Shown: in pieces, positions 43,267 to 52,249 of the stretch | How the letters are laid out: the number at the start of each line of letters is the position of its first letter | Numbering within the stretch: the stretch's first letter is position 1 | Assembly: GCA_965237635.1 (NCBI GenBank) | Contig: CBDEFX010000002.1 | Location: forward strand, 930,001 to 994,000 | Source of the DNA: CBDEFX01 sp965237635 | GTDB lineage: Bacteria > Chloroflexota > Dehalococcoidia > Lucifugimonadales > CAUZJF01 | Direction of reading: 5' to 3' | DNA: 64,000 bases | Position numbers and translations under genes: made by a program | The notes under the pieces: generated by a model | Seen by the model: the letters and a program-made list of their open reading frames with translations, nothing else | Database searches by the model: none | What the model was told of the DNA's origin: nothing

Positions 43267-43345
43267 CCCGATTGCACTTCTACAACTTTCGTAGGGCGCA
43301 CTGTCCACTCGCACCCACTTTTCCCGATTGCACTTCCGCAACTTT
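43267..43345. repeat. Paired 23-bp direct repeats upstream of the HTH gene
   Basis: The repeats at 43267-43289 and 43323-43345 share CCCGATTGCACTTC and CAACTTT and differ at only two positions. Their starts are 56 bases apart. The second repeat ends with the AACTTT that became the MITE's target duplication. Confidence 0.85.
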
Positions 43346-43506
43346 GATTCCCTCGTAAAAACCCGTTTTGAGGAAGTTCCAGCGATTTAGCACATCTGCG
43401 CGCTACCGTATGTTGGGGTAGTGTACGGAACAGAGACTGTATATTGTACCCAGGTGTGGGTACGTTTGTTCTAATTCGACCTACACAGACTTTTTACGAG
43501 AGAATC
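43346..43506 (+). mobile_element. 161-bp MITE, copy 2
   Basis: Same length and about 90% like copy 1 (2853-3013), in reverse orientation. It has terminal inverted repeats GATTCYCTCGTAAAAA and a 6-bp target duplication AACTTT at 43340-43345 and 43507-43512. Confidence 0.9.
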
Positions 43507-43613
43507 AACTTTCACAGGGGGCGTTGTCCAAACCCCGTGGAAGGAACCCCGGAGACAAAGTGCTCGCAGGCTACCTCCTTGTATGTTGGTTCTGGTGTGA
43601 AACAATCACTTCA

Positions 43614-45340
43614 CTTAGCCCGAATCCACCGAAGGACACCGATGGACGGCGTGAGGAAAGCGGAAGGGGGGTGAGGGAGCTACAGGGGAAATAGCCTGGG
43701 TTCCATTTGGGGTAGGGAGGTCGGCGGACGGTCTTCATCGCCGCACAGGGGCCCCTATGGCCGTCTGCGGGAGCTGCGATGCGCGGGAGGCGAGAGAATA
43801 CGCAGCAGGGAACTCTCTCGGACCGGGCTGGCACGAGTCTGCGGGGATCTTCGGTTGTCCGGTGGGTGGGTCGGTCGCCGACGGTGCCGTCAGGCCGGGA
43901 GTGGAATGGCTCGCAGCCGGGTCAAGGCACGGCTGAACTTCTCAGCCCAAGGCCAGCGATCCGGAAGATGCAGGGTCAACCGGCGTGCCGAGCGGGTGAG
44001 CCATCCGGCCAGGGAGAAGAACCGCCGCCGGAGGGTCTTGGTGGTGGCTATCCGCTCTCCCAGACCGATCCGCGCCGTCCAGCGGGCCAGGTTGTGGGCC
44101 ATCGTCTGGACGGCCAGCCAGGCGCCGTTGGCGGCGAAGCGGCCCGAGGGGAGATGGTTCAGCCCGACGCCGTACTTGAGGTCGCGTATGGCATTCTCGA
44201 TCTCGGCGTGGCGGCGATGGTCAGCCTCCAGTTCGAGCAACTCCCCGTCCCGGTCGGTGATGAAGCCATGATAGCTGTATTTGGCGAAGAGGGCCAGTTG
44301 GGAACCGGGCGTCGGCTTCACCCGCCGGACGATGAGCCGTACCGGCGCGGCGTCCGCCTCGGCCTGGAAGGGGGTGCAGGTGGTCTCGGCCACATCGGCG
44401 GCACCGTCCATCCAGTAAGGAATCGGCGTCCAGGCATCTTCGGGTATCGCCTCGATGAGATTGTGCAGGCTTTTGTGCTGGCGGATGGTGATGGAGAAGC
44501 GGACATCCATCTTGCGGCAGACGGATACCACGCCATGAGTGTAGAACCCGCTGTCGGCCCGTAGCGTGAGTCGTCCGTCGGCCCCGGCGTAGCGCACCCG
44601 TCCCACCGTCTCCCGCAGGAAGTGGGCGGCGCCGCGGGCGGTGTTGGCCCGGCCCTCGCGCAGCCGGGACATCAGCACGTCTCCGGTGCCGGCGGCGATG
44701 GCCGGCAGCGGGTGGTAGCCCCGCTTGCCGGTATAGCCGTGGTGGCGGGCGCCCTCCTTGGCCAGTCCGTAGGTCTCGCAGATGGTGGAGTCCAGGTCAA
44801 TGGTCAGGGGCTCGTCGCCGGGTCCCGCCCCGGCCTGCCAAGCCCGGGCCAGCAACTCGCGGCTCACCCGGTCGAGTTGACGGACGTGGCCCCACCGGAA
44901 GCTGCGCAGGAAGGTGCCCAGGGTGGATGGCGCCTTGACCGTGCCGCCCAGGGTGCAGGCCGTCCCCCCGGTGCGCAACACATCGGCGTCGTCAATGCAG
45001 TCGCCCCCAGCCAGCGCAGACGCCACCAGCGTCATCATCTTGTCGCTCGTGTTCGCCCGCCCCGGGGCATCGCCCAGGTCGAGGCGCTGCCGGACGAGTT
45101 CGGGCAGGCCGAGGTGCCGCGCCAGGGTGGCCGGAAGGAGCAGCCCGGCATTGGCCACCAAACGGCGGTCGTCGAAGGTGATTTGGATCCGGTCGGGGTG
45201 GTTGCGTGGCAGCATCTACTGGATGCTCTTTTTCCGGGGCCGTTTTTTGCTACAAAACCATTATCCCAGAAACACAGGAGCACCTTCTTGCCGCCTCAGG
45301 ACGCTAACCCGACGCCCTTCTTCGGTGGATTCGGGCTTAG
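43614..45340 (-). mobile_element. IS1380-family insertion sequence
   Basis: A 1.73-kb element with ends reading TTAGCCCGAATCCACCGAAG (43615-43634) and a near-complement at 45320-45340. It has one transposase gene. The outermost base pairs are ambiguous and no 4-base target duplication is clear. Confidence 0.82.
43890..45215 (-). CDS. IS1380-family transposase, intact
   Basis: The 441-residue DDE transposase contains TIDLDSTICETYGLAKEGARHHGYTGKRGYHPL (first Asp), LRADSGFY (second Asp) and a C-terminal AEIENAIRDLKYGVGLNHLPSGRFAAN (Glu), all typical of IS1380. The frame is uninterrupted from the ATG at 45215, so this copy may be functional. Long open frames on the opposite strand are shadows. 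Confidence 0.95.
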   Translation of the reverse strand: MLPRNHPDRIQITFDDRRLVANAGLLLPATLARHLGLPELVRQRLDLGDAPGRANTSDKMMTLVASALAGGDCIDDADVLRTGGTACTLGGTVKAPSTLGTFLRSFRWGHVRQLDRVSRELLARAWQAGAGPGDEPLTIDLDSTICETYGLAKEGARHHGYTGKRGYHPLPAIAAGTGDVLMSRLREGRANTARGAAHFLRETVGRVRYAGADGRLTLRADSGFYTHGVVSVCRKMDVRFSITIRQHKSLHNLIEAIPEDAWTPIPYWMDGAADVAETTCTPFQAEADAAPVRLIVRRVKPTPGSQLALFAKYSYHGFITDRDGELLELEADHRRHAEIENAIRDLKYGVGLNHLPSGRFAANGAWLAVQTMAHNLARWTARIGLGERIATTKTLRRRFFSLAGWLTRSARRLTLHLPDRWPWAEKFSRALTRLRAIPLPA

Positions 45341-45500
45341 GTGGATCGGGGTGCGGCAGACCGATATGTTCTTGGTCATCGAAGACCGTCCTACAGCGAG
45401 GGTCGCCGCATCCTCCACGGGTTAGAGCCCGAACGGTTGCCTGGGCCAATCGAGCCCGCATCGTGCAAGGAAGGGCCAAAGCTTCACACAGGAGGTATAG

Positions 45501-46463
45501 ATGGAACAGAAGCCGACATACGTGGGCATTGATGTAGCAAAGGCCCAGGTGGACGTCGCCGTCCGTCCTACGGGTCAGAGATGGGTTGTCTCCTACGACG
45601 AGACCGGGGTTGGGGAACTGGTCTCCCAGATGAAGGGTCTGGACCCCGCCCTGGTGCTGCTGGAGGCTTCGGGCGGCCTGGAACTGCCATTGGTGGCAGC
45701 CCTGGCAGTTGCGGCGCTGCCCGTAGTCGTCGTCAACCCTCGCCAGGTTAGAGACTTTGCCAGGGCCACCGGGACTCTGGCCAAGACCGACGCTCTGGAC
45801 GCGGCGATCCTGGCCCACTTCGCCGACGCCGTTCGTCCCTTCGTGCGACCTTTGAGAGACGCCGAGACCCAGGCCCTCAACTCGCTGACCGCCCGCAGAC
45901 ACCAGGTGATGACCATGCTGGTGTCGGAGAAGAACCGCCTGAGTACCGCCATCAGCGCCGTCCGCCCCCGCATCGAGGCCCACATCGTCTGGTTGGAGCA
46001 GGAGCTGGACGACCTTGACGAAGGGCTGCGCCAGACTCTCCGCCGGAGTCCCGTGTGGCGGGAGAAGGATGACCTCTTGCGCACCGTTCCCGGCGTGGGA
46101 GAGCAGCTCGCCCTCACTCTGCTGGCCTACCTGCCGGAGTTGGGCACGCTGGACCGCAGGCAAGTCGCCGCCTTGGTGGGCGTGGCTCCCTTCAACCGGG
46201 ACAGCGGCACGCTGCGGGGCAAACGCGCCGTCTGGGGCGGACGCTCCCGAGTGCGGGCCGCCCTCTACATGGGCACGCTGTCCGCGACTCGCTACAACCC
46301 CATCATCCGTGACTTCTATCAGAGGCTGCTGACGGCTGGTAAGCCGAAGAAGGTGGCCCTCGTCGCGTGTATGCGCAAACTGCTTGTTATCCTCAACTCC
46401 ATGCTCAGACATCGCTCTCCCTGGCGCGCCATGACTCCGACAGTCGTCTCTCATTCCTCTTGA
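45501..46463 (+). CDS. IS110-family transposase, intact (first element)
   Basis: The 320-residue protein has the DEDD RuvC-like N-terminal domain (YVGIDVAKAQVDVAV, LLEASGG, KTDALDAAILAHFAD) and the transposase_20 domain with helix-hairpin-helix (LLRTVPGVGEQLALTLLAYLPELG), then FNRDSGTLRGKR and a serine-containing end. The ATG follows CAGGAGG. IS110 elements move by RNA-guided recombination and lack inverted repeats. The right end is probably near TTGACTTCCAACACGGTTGC (46462-46481). A guide RNA may lie in the 160 bases upstream, between this gene and the IS1380 end. Confidence 0.92.
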   Translation: MEQKPTYVGIDVAKAQVDVAVRPTGQRWVVSYDETGVGELVSQMKGLDPALVLLEASGGLELPLVAALAVAALPVVVVNPRQVRDFARATGTLAKTDALDAAILAHFADAVRPFVRPLRDAETQALNSLTARRHQVMTMLVSEKNRLSTAISAVRPRIEAHIVWLEQELDDLDEGLRQTLRRSPVWREKDDLLRTVPGVGEQLALTLLAYLPELGTLDRRQVAALVGVAPFNRDSGTLRGKRAVWGGRSRVRAALYMGTLSATRYNPIIRDFYQRLLTAGKPKKVALVACMRKLLVILNSMLRHRSPWRAMTPTVVSHSS

Positions 46464-47363
46464 CTTCCAACACGGTTGCTGTAGGGGGGCGTTCCACGCC
46501 TACGCCAGCTTGCCCACGACCTCGATTACAACCCGTCCACCGGACTCAAATCCCTGTACACGGGTATCACACCACAACCGGTTCGCCAAATATCAGGCCC
46601 TGCGAGGGGGGCCTCTGCACGAGCCCCGGCACGTCCACAGGCCCCCCTCACACACCATGCCTGAGTCGAGCCTCAGGTCCTTCAGAGCCAACGTGATCCC
46701 GCACAGCGGCTCGACCCGGGCTCCGTCGTGCAGTCGAACCGCCTTGGTCGGCGTCCGACCTGGAACTGACTGCACCGGCCCCGACTCAGCCTTCTCGCAC
46801 GACGCTGGTTGCCAATGCCCAGGGGTCCGCCCACGCCACTCGCGCCGTCACGCACCCCACCATCCTGTAGGGGCCTTCGCCCTTACCGGCACCGCCTCCG
46901 AGGGCCTCAGAATCGCTTGTTCCGATGTGGCCGCGCTGCGACCGCCACCGGCCCTGATCACCCTGTTCTCCGTGTAACTTCCCTTTTGAGCCTGTCTCAC
47001 AAAGCCTATTGCCCGGTTTCGCGCTACGCGGTGCAGGCCGATTCTGGTGTCTTACGGCATGACTAGCTTGAGAATACGTCAGAGAATATCGTCATGTCAG
47101 CGGAAGCCGACACCCTGAAATCGACGACTTTGAGGACGTCAGACTTCTGAGACTGCGATGATGAATCCCGGGTCACCTCGGCTCGGGCCTGACCCTTTCT
47201 GAGACTGGCATCATGCCTTCAGCCTGATCTGTCGACTCGATTCGAGGTGGCGCCAGAAGTGCCCTCGGCAAGGCGAGCAGTGACCTTATAGGAGCCTGGC
47301 CCCACGCCCCATCGCAGTCTTGTCCGCTCACCTGGCCGGCGCGCAATCCTCCGGGAGGTAGAA
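46464..47363. other. 900-bp non-coding stretch between the two IS110 genes
   Basis: No convincing gene is seen. Bases 46500-46670 read QLAHDLDYNPSTGLKSLYTG in one plus frame, which looks like a protein fragment but soon degrades. Bases 47140-47360 should be the left end of the second IS110 element. They contain a repeated TCTGAGACTG block (47147 and 47199) and inverted segments, so they are a candidate for its guide (bridge) RNA. Confidence 0.5.
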
Positions 47364-48437
47364 ATGACAGGAGTCGTCGGTCATAAAGGTAGTCGTGGTG
47401 TTGAGCTGGTCGTCGGAGTCGACACCCACCAGGATGAGCATGTGGCGGTGGCCATTGACCGTCAGGGGGTCCGCCTGGGGGAGCTTCACACAGTGGCGAC
47501 CACCCATGGGTATGAGGAGCTCGAACGGTGGTCCCGGGGCCTGGGAGAGATTCATGCCTTCGGGATTGAAGGCACCGGTTCCTACGGCGCCGGAGTCGCC
47601 CGATTCCTGACCAGTAGGGGCCATACCGTAGTGGAGGTCAACCGGCCCGACCGGTCAACCCGCTATCGGAAGGGGAAGAGCGATCCCACTGATGCGGAGA
47701 TGGCAGCGCGTGCCGTGCTTGCCGGAGTAGCCGATGCCACTCCCAAGTCAGGTGAGGGTGAAGTCGAAATGACCCGTATGTTCAAGAGCACCAAGGACTC
47801 GGCCGTCAAGGCTCGCACCCAGGCAATCAACCAGATGAAGGCCCTGGTTGTCACGGCCCCGGCCCGGCTTCGTGAGCACCTCACTGGCCTCACCGCTGCT
47901 GCCCTTGTCACCCGGTCCAAGAGCTTCCGGCCTGGTCGTATGGAGGGTCCCACCGCGGCGGCCAAGTATGCTCTTCGCTCCCTTGCCCGTCGCTACCGTC
48001 AACTCGGTAATGAGATAAAGGACCTGGAGGCCGAGATCCAACGACTCACACGGACGGCAGCCCCAGCCCTGGTGGATGGCTTCGGCATAGGACCAGACAC
48101 GGCGGCGACCCTCCTCATTGCTGCCGGGAGTAACCCTGACCGCCTCCACTCCGAGGCTGCCTTCGCCTCCCTGTGCGGTGTCAATCCCATCCCTGCTTCC
48201 TCCGGCAAGACCAACAGGCATCGGCTCAACCGAGGCGGCCACCGCCAGGCCAACGCGGCACTCCATCGCATTGTTGTCGTCAGACTTCGTCATGATGAGC
48301 GGACCCAGGCATACATGCGTCGTCGCACCACCGAGGGAATGAGCAAGGCTGAGGTGATCCGCTGCCTCAAACGCTATGTCGCTCGCGAGGTCTTCTCCGT
48401 CCTACGGAACTCAGCCCTATCCCACAGCACTCCTTGA
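47364..48437 (+). CDS. IS110-family transposase, intact (second element)
   Basis: The 357-residue protein is a different IS110-group enzyme. It has VVGVDTHQDEHVAVAID (first Asp), FGIEGTGSYGAGVARFL (Glu), RKGKSDPTDAEMAARAVL (Asp pair) and a C-terminal transposase_20 domain (FGIGPDTAATLLIAAG, FASLCGVNPIPASSGKTNRHRLNRGG). The ATG follows GGGAGG. The right end, TTGACATCTATAGGAGCATC at 48434-48453, carries a TTGACA that could act as a -35 box in a circular junction. Confidence 0.93.
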   Translation: MTGVVGHKGSRGVELVVGVDTHQDEHVAVAIDRQGVRLGELHTVATTHGYEELERWSRGLGEIHAFGIEGTGSYGAGVARFLTSRGHTVVEVNRPDRSTRYRKGKSDPTDAEMAARAVLAGVADATPKSGEGEVEMTRMFKSTKDSAVKARTQAINQMKALVVTAPARLREHLTGLTAAALVTRSKSFRPGRMEGPTAAAKYALRSLARRYRQLGNEIKDLEAEIQRLTRTAAPALVDGFGIGPDTAATLLIAAGSNPDRLHSEAAFASLCGVNPIPASSGKTNRHRLNRGGHRQANAALHRIVVVRLRHDERTQAYMRRRTTEGMSKAEVIRCLKRYVAREVFSVLRNSALSHSTP

Positions 48438-48458
48438 CATCTATAGGAGCATCAGGCT

Positions 48459-48474
48459 CCGCTGGGGCGTCTCC
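48459..48474. repeat. Truncated R1 palindrome at the IS110 right end
   Basis: CCGCTGGGGCGTCTCC is the right two thirds of the R1 palindrome. The left arm is missing and is replaced by the IS110 end a few bases away. Confidence 0.75.
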
Positions 48475-48840
48475 TTCTGTGGGTACAAAAGGGGGGGGGC
48501 CTTCAGAACGAGGTCCCGACATGGCCTGATCTCCCGGGAGGGCCTTGCACAGAAATCAGGCGTGGCGGTTATTCGTCGCACCCTGTAGAAGAAAAACAAA
48601 AAGACGCTGAAAAATCTGTTCCATTTTGTTCCATTGTGTCCTGCTCAGCTAGGGACCCTGGTACACTGCGGAACAGCGGGGCAAAGAAATGGGACAGGCC
48701 GCTTGGGTCTGTCCCTCGGACCAAGTATAGCACCTATGTTCGCGATTGTCTAGGGGCGGAACTTGGAAGCAACTTCTTGCGCAAAGCCCCTTCGGAAGGA
48801 GACGGGATAGGTAGGGGCGCACGGCGTGCGCCCGCTCTGC
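48475..48840. repeat. Repeat region between IS110 and dnaI
   Basis: It contains a run of ten G near 48490 and a copy (48608-48735) of the element at 3533-3690. A CTTCTTGCGCAAAGCCCCTT motif and the R4 palindrome (48811-48836, GGGGCGCACGGCGTGCGCCC) follow. There is no gene. Confidence 0.75.
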
Positions 48841-50247
48841 TTACCGCCTGGCCCTCGCTCTCGCCAGCGGACGTCCAGCCCTTTTCGGACTGCGCTGCTT
48901 ATTGCGGTAGTCAGGCGCGTCTAGCCTGATCAACTCACCCACGGAGGGGTCCTGGATTCTCGAACCTATCGGGCCCTGCTCCTCGGGCCGCGTAAAGTCG
49001 ATCATGGTCGTAATTATCGTAGGCAGGCGCGTGTTGTGCCTGTGCACGATCATCTGGTGCAGCTTCTCGTCCGCCCACGGACTGCTTCGTTCCCGCCCAA
49101 GGTCGTCCAGGATGAGAAGAGGCGTGTTCTTTATCTCCTCGAACCGCTGGTCGTAGGTGACACCACTGTGGGGCTCGAACGTGGCCCTAAGGTGGTCTAG
49201 AAGATCGGACACCATGATGAAGAACACGGAGTGCCCCAGCTTGAGCCGTTCGATCGCGATAGCGACTGCCAGATGCGTCTTGCCCACGCCGGTATCCCCG
49301 AAAATCGTAAGCCACCCGTCAGGGTCTGCCGCATAGGTACTGGCGAACTTGTGCGCGTGCTCCAGACTGCGTCGCTGGTCGTTGGTGGGGCTGTTGCCTC
49401 GGACGTTGAAGCTCTCGAAGGCCATGGACTCGATCATCCGGTTCGGGATCTGTCCCAGACGGTCGGAGCGGTCGGGCACCCGGCTCCTGAGCTCGATGGC
49501 GTGGCTGAGCCCAGGTGTCTGCACCCGGCTTCGTATGTAGGAGTCTAGCTCGTCCAGAGGGCCCGTCGTCGTGATCACCATCGGGCGTAGGGCATTGTAG
49601 CGGTGGTTGATGATCTGCCGTAGCTTCTCATCCGCCCACGCGGTCGTGCTGTGGGAGCCGAGGCTGTCGAGTATCAACAGCGGCGTGTTGCTCACCAGCT
49701 CGAACAGCTCGCTATATGCCGTATCGCTGGTCGGGCCGAAGGTGGCTCGCAGGTGATCGAGCAGGTCGGGCACGTGCGAGAAAAAGACTACGTGGCCGCG
49801 TTCGATGCACCTGTTGCCGATCGCAGCTGCAAGATGGGTCTTGCCTGAGCCGTGGGGGCCCGCCAGGACCAGCCAGCCGCTGGGACTCTCCGCATACTTC
49901 TCCGCGGCACTGTACGCATCTGTGAATTGCCTCTGGCTTTCAGGGTCGTCTGACTGGCCGTGAGGCTCCAGGCTGTCGAACGTGAACCGGGTCAGTGCCC
50001 CAAGGTTGCTGTAGCGGAGCAGCCGGTCGGTCTGTTCCTGCTCGAGCCGCTCCTCTTGGCACCGGCACGTGATCGCCTTGCCGAATGCAGGGTCGCCCAC
50101 AGGCACGTCGGCCGTGTACCAACCCGGGCCTCCGCAGATCTCGCAAGGTTCGGACTCGTCGGCCGGACCCGGCGGCGCCGCACCGTCGCTATCGTCGTTG
50201 GTGCTGCTCGTATCCAGCCGTTCTAGGATATCGCCCAGTTCCTCCAT
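48841..50247 (-). CDS. Helicase loader with two DnaC/DnaI-type AAA+ modules
   Basis: The 468-residue protein has an N-terminal zinc-binding segment (C35, C38, C61, C63) as in DnaI. Two AAA+ ATPase modules follow. Module 1 has Walker A GPHGSGKT (130-137) and Walker B LLILDSLG (190-197). Module 2 has GDTGVGKT (317-324) and LLILDDLG (377-384). The modules share long blocks (FFxxVxDLLDHLRATF, NTPLLILDxLG, WADEKL), so they arose by internal duplication. DnaC and DnaI normally have one module and about 250-310 residues. Module 1 lacks the second Walker B acid. The gene overlaps the dnaD-like gene by 59 bases and follows dnaB, so it surely loads that helicase. Confidence 0.9.
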   Translation of the reverse strand: MEELGDILERLDTSSTNDDSDGAAPPGPADESEPCEICGGPGWYTADVPVGDPAFGKAITCRCQEERLEQEQTDRLLRYSNLGALTRFTFDSLEPHGQSDDPESQRQFTDAYSAAEKYAESPSGWLVLAGPHGSGKTHLAAAIGNRCIERGHVVFFSHVPDLLDHLRATFGPTSDTAYSELFELVSNTPLLILDSLGSHSTTAWADEKLRQIINHRYNALRPMVITTTGPLDELDSYIRSRVQTPGLSHAIELRSRVPDRSDRLGQIPNRMIESMAFESFNVRGNSPTNDQRRSLEHAHKFASTYAADPDGWLTIFGDTGVGKTHLAVAIAIERLKLGHSVFFIMVSDLLDHLRATFEPHSGVTYDQRFEEIKNTPLLILDDLGRERSSPWADEKLHQMIVHRHNTRLPTIITTMIDFTRPEEQGPIGSRIQDPSVGELIRLDAPDYRNKQRSPKRAGRPLARARARR

Positions 50248-50869
50248 CGTTCCTGCCCTCTCGCTCCCATCGGTCCAGTATCGCGGCGATGTATCTCCAG
50301 CTACGTTTGTTATTTGTGACCGCCTCCCGGAAGGCGTCCTCTATCCAGCTCTGCGGGTAAAGCTCCTCTGCCTCTTTGAGCTCCTCGGAGACCATCGGGC
50401 TGAGCATTCCTACGTTGTCCTCATATAGAACGAATATGTTGGGACGCTCGGTCGCGCCCTCCCACGTCTCTGCCCTGGACGTCTCTCCGTTGGACCGCTC
50501 AACACGGGCCTCGGCCAACGCCCTTCTGTCTTTTTCTGTGTTCAGCACGTAAACCTGCTGCGCCGGGTCGCCACCGCCTAGCGGCCCCGCGGCGAAGGAG
50601 CCGCGTTTTACAGCCAATTCTAGACCCCTCTCAATCTCTGAACGGGCGTCCCTGCTCCCGGCCCCGAGCGACCGCACTAAAACACCGTCGGCCAGGAGCT
50701 CGTCGAGTGTAACGTATCTGGGGACCCCTTTTTTCTGGTGCAGGAGCCATATCAGCCGAAGGGTGCATTTGAGCTCCCCCAGGTCGTCGATCTGCTCCAG
50801 CAGGGGGCCGAACAGAGGGTTGGGTACCGGCGTAAACCGCACCTTCGGGGGAAACCCGGCGAAGGTCAT
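50189..50869 (-). CDS. DnaD-domain replication initiation protein
   Basis: The 226-residue protein has an N-terminal winged-helix-like region with VPNPLFGPLLEQIDDLGELKCTLRLIWLLHQKKG. A C-terminal DnaD/DnaB2 domain (NIFVLYEDNVGMLSPMVSEELKEAEELYPQSWIEDAFREAVTNNKRSWRYIAAILDRWEREG) includes the conserved W-Y-x3-I-L motif. DnaD recruits the helicase and loader to replication origins. It begins one base after the dnaB stop and overlaps the loader gene, forming one operon. Confidence 0.9.
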   Translation of the reverse strand: MTFAGFPPKVRFTPVPNPLFGPLLEQIDDLGELKCTLRLIWLLHQKKGVPRYVTLDELLADGVLVRSLGAGSRDARSEIERGLELAVKRGSFAAGPLGGGDPAQQVYVLNTEKDRRALAEARVERSNGETSRAETWEGATERPNIFVLYEDNVGMLSPMVSEELKEAEELYPQSWIEDAFREAVTNNKRSWRYIAAILDRWEREGRNDGGTGRYPRTAGYEQHQRR

Positions 50870-52249
50870 CTACGCGAACTCCCTGGAAGGAACAGGCCGG
50901 TCCAGACTCTCGAACCGGACCAGGTTGTTTCGGAAGTACAGCGGGATAGTGCCCGTCGGCCCATTCCTGTGTTTGGCTATGATGATCTCGGCCATGTTCT
51001 CGGGGTAGGGCTCGCTCGGGTTTCGCTTTTCCCACTCATCCCGCGTTGTGTAGGCGTCCTCCCGATATATGAACGCCACCACGTCCGCGTCCTGCTCTAT
51101 GCTGCCGCTCTCCCGCAGGTCGGACAATATCGGGCGGTGGGAAGGTCGCTGCTCCGGAGCGCGACTGAGCTGAGAGCAGGCCAGTACCGGGATGTCGAGG
51201 TCTCGCGCGATGCCCTTGAACGTACGGGATATCTCGGCCATCTCTTGTACTCGGTTCTCGGTTCTGCGGCTCGGGTCACGTATCAGCTGAAGGTAATCGA
51301 TGATCAAAAGATCGATCCCGCGTTCGGTCTGAAGGCGCCGCGCCTTGCCCAGCATCTCTACAATCCACTGAATCGGGGTGTCGTCAATGTAGATGGGCAG
51401 CTCCGACAGCACCCCAATCGCGTTCATCTCCCGCCGGTGCTCCGCCTCGCTCACCATCCCCAGCCGCATGCGATAGCTATCGACGCTGGCCTCGCTCGAA
51501 AGCAGCCGAATCGCTATCTGCTGAGCGCTCATCTCCAAGCTGAATATGCCTACCGTGGCCCCTTGTTCTGCGGCGTATCGAGCTATGTTGAATGCCAGAG
51601 TGCTCTTTCCGAGACTGGGCCGGGCGGCGAGCACCGTAAGGTCCGACCGGTGCAGTCCTCCTCCGAGCAGCTTGTCCAGACTGGTGAAACCGGTAGGCAC
51701 CGGTGCCATGTGCCGGTCCTGGGCTAGGTCGATCGTCGCCGTCTCCTCCATATGGGCGTCGAGAACCTCTCTGATGTGCAGGAAGTCGCGGGTGCCTCGC
51801 CCGGTCCGCACGCGAAACAAGAGCTCCTCGGCCATGCTGAGCGCCGCGTCGACGTCTGCACCTTCTTCGTAGCCTATGGATGCGATGTCACCCCCGGCTC
51901 CTATGAGCTGTCGCATAACGGAAGTGCGCTGTACGATCCGGGCGTAGTGCTCAATGTGCACGGACGTCGGCATCGAGCGGACCAGGTGCCCCAGGTACGC
52001 GGCTCCTCCCGCCTCGTCCAGCTTGTCTTGTTGAGACAGCTCGTGGGCAACCGTCACCTGGTTTATCGCCTCTCCCCTGGTAGACAAGGCCTCGCACGCT
52101 TCGTAGCACCATCGAGTCTTCCCAATATAGAAGTCAGCCGCCTTCAGGATCGGCGTGGCCTTGGTCCAAGCGTCACTATCGATCAGCATCGACCCGATAA
52201 CTGCTTCCTCGGCTTCGGGGTTATGAGGCAGTAGTCGTTCGGCGTACAA
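50870..52249 (-). CDS. dnaB: Replicative DNA helicase DnaB
   Basis: The 459-residue protein has the N-terminal primase-interacting domain (LLPHNPEAEEAVIGSMLID) and a RecA-like helicase core. Walker A is ARPSLGKSTLAFNIA, Walker B is DLLIIDYLQLI, and ACSQLSRAPEQR and QDADVVAFIYREDAY follow near the end. It unwinds DNA at the fork as a hexamer. No intein is present. The start is TTG. The dnaB-dnaD-loader order is an unusually compact replication-initiation operon. Confidence 0.96.
   Translation of the reverse strand: MYAERLLPHNPEAEEAVIGSMLIDSDAWTKATPILKAADFYIGKTRWCYEACEALSTRGEAINQVTVAHELSQQDKLDEAGGAAYLGHLVRSMPTSVHIEHYARIVQRTSVMRQLIGAGGDIASIGYEEGADVDAALSMAEELLFRVRTGRGTRDFLHIREVLDAHMEETATIDLAQDRHMAPVPTGFTSLDKLLGGGLHRSDLTVLAARPSLGKSTLAFNIARYAAEQGATVGIFSLEMSAQQIAIRLLSSEASVDSYRMRLGMVSEAEHRREMNAIGVLSELPIYIDDTPIQWIVEMLGKARRLQTERGIDLLIIDYLQLIRDPSRRTENRVQEMAEISRTFKGIARDLDIPVLACSQLSRAPEQRPSHRPILSDLRESGSIEQDADVVAFIYREDAYTTRDEWEKRNPSEPYPENMAEIIIAKHRNGPTGTIPLYFRNNLVRFESLDRPVPSREFA

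Noticed and set aside
43779..45537. Three long plus-strand frames opposite IS1380
   Set aside because: They are shadows of the intact transposase on the minus strand.
46510..46977. 155-codon frame between the two IS110 genes
   Set aside because: Composition is Pro/Ser/His-rich with no domain or ribosome site. The region fits IS110 non-coding ends and debris better.
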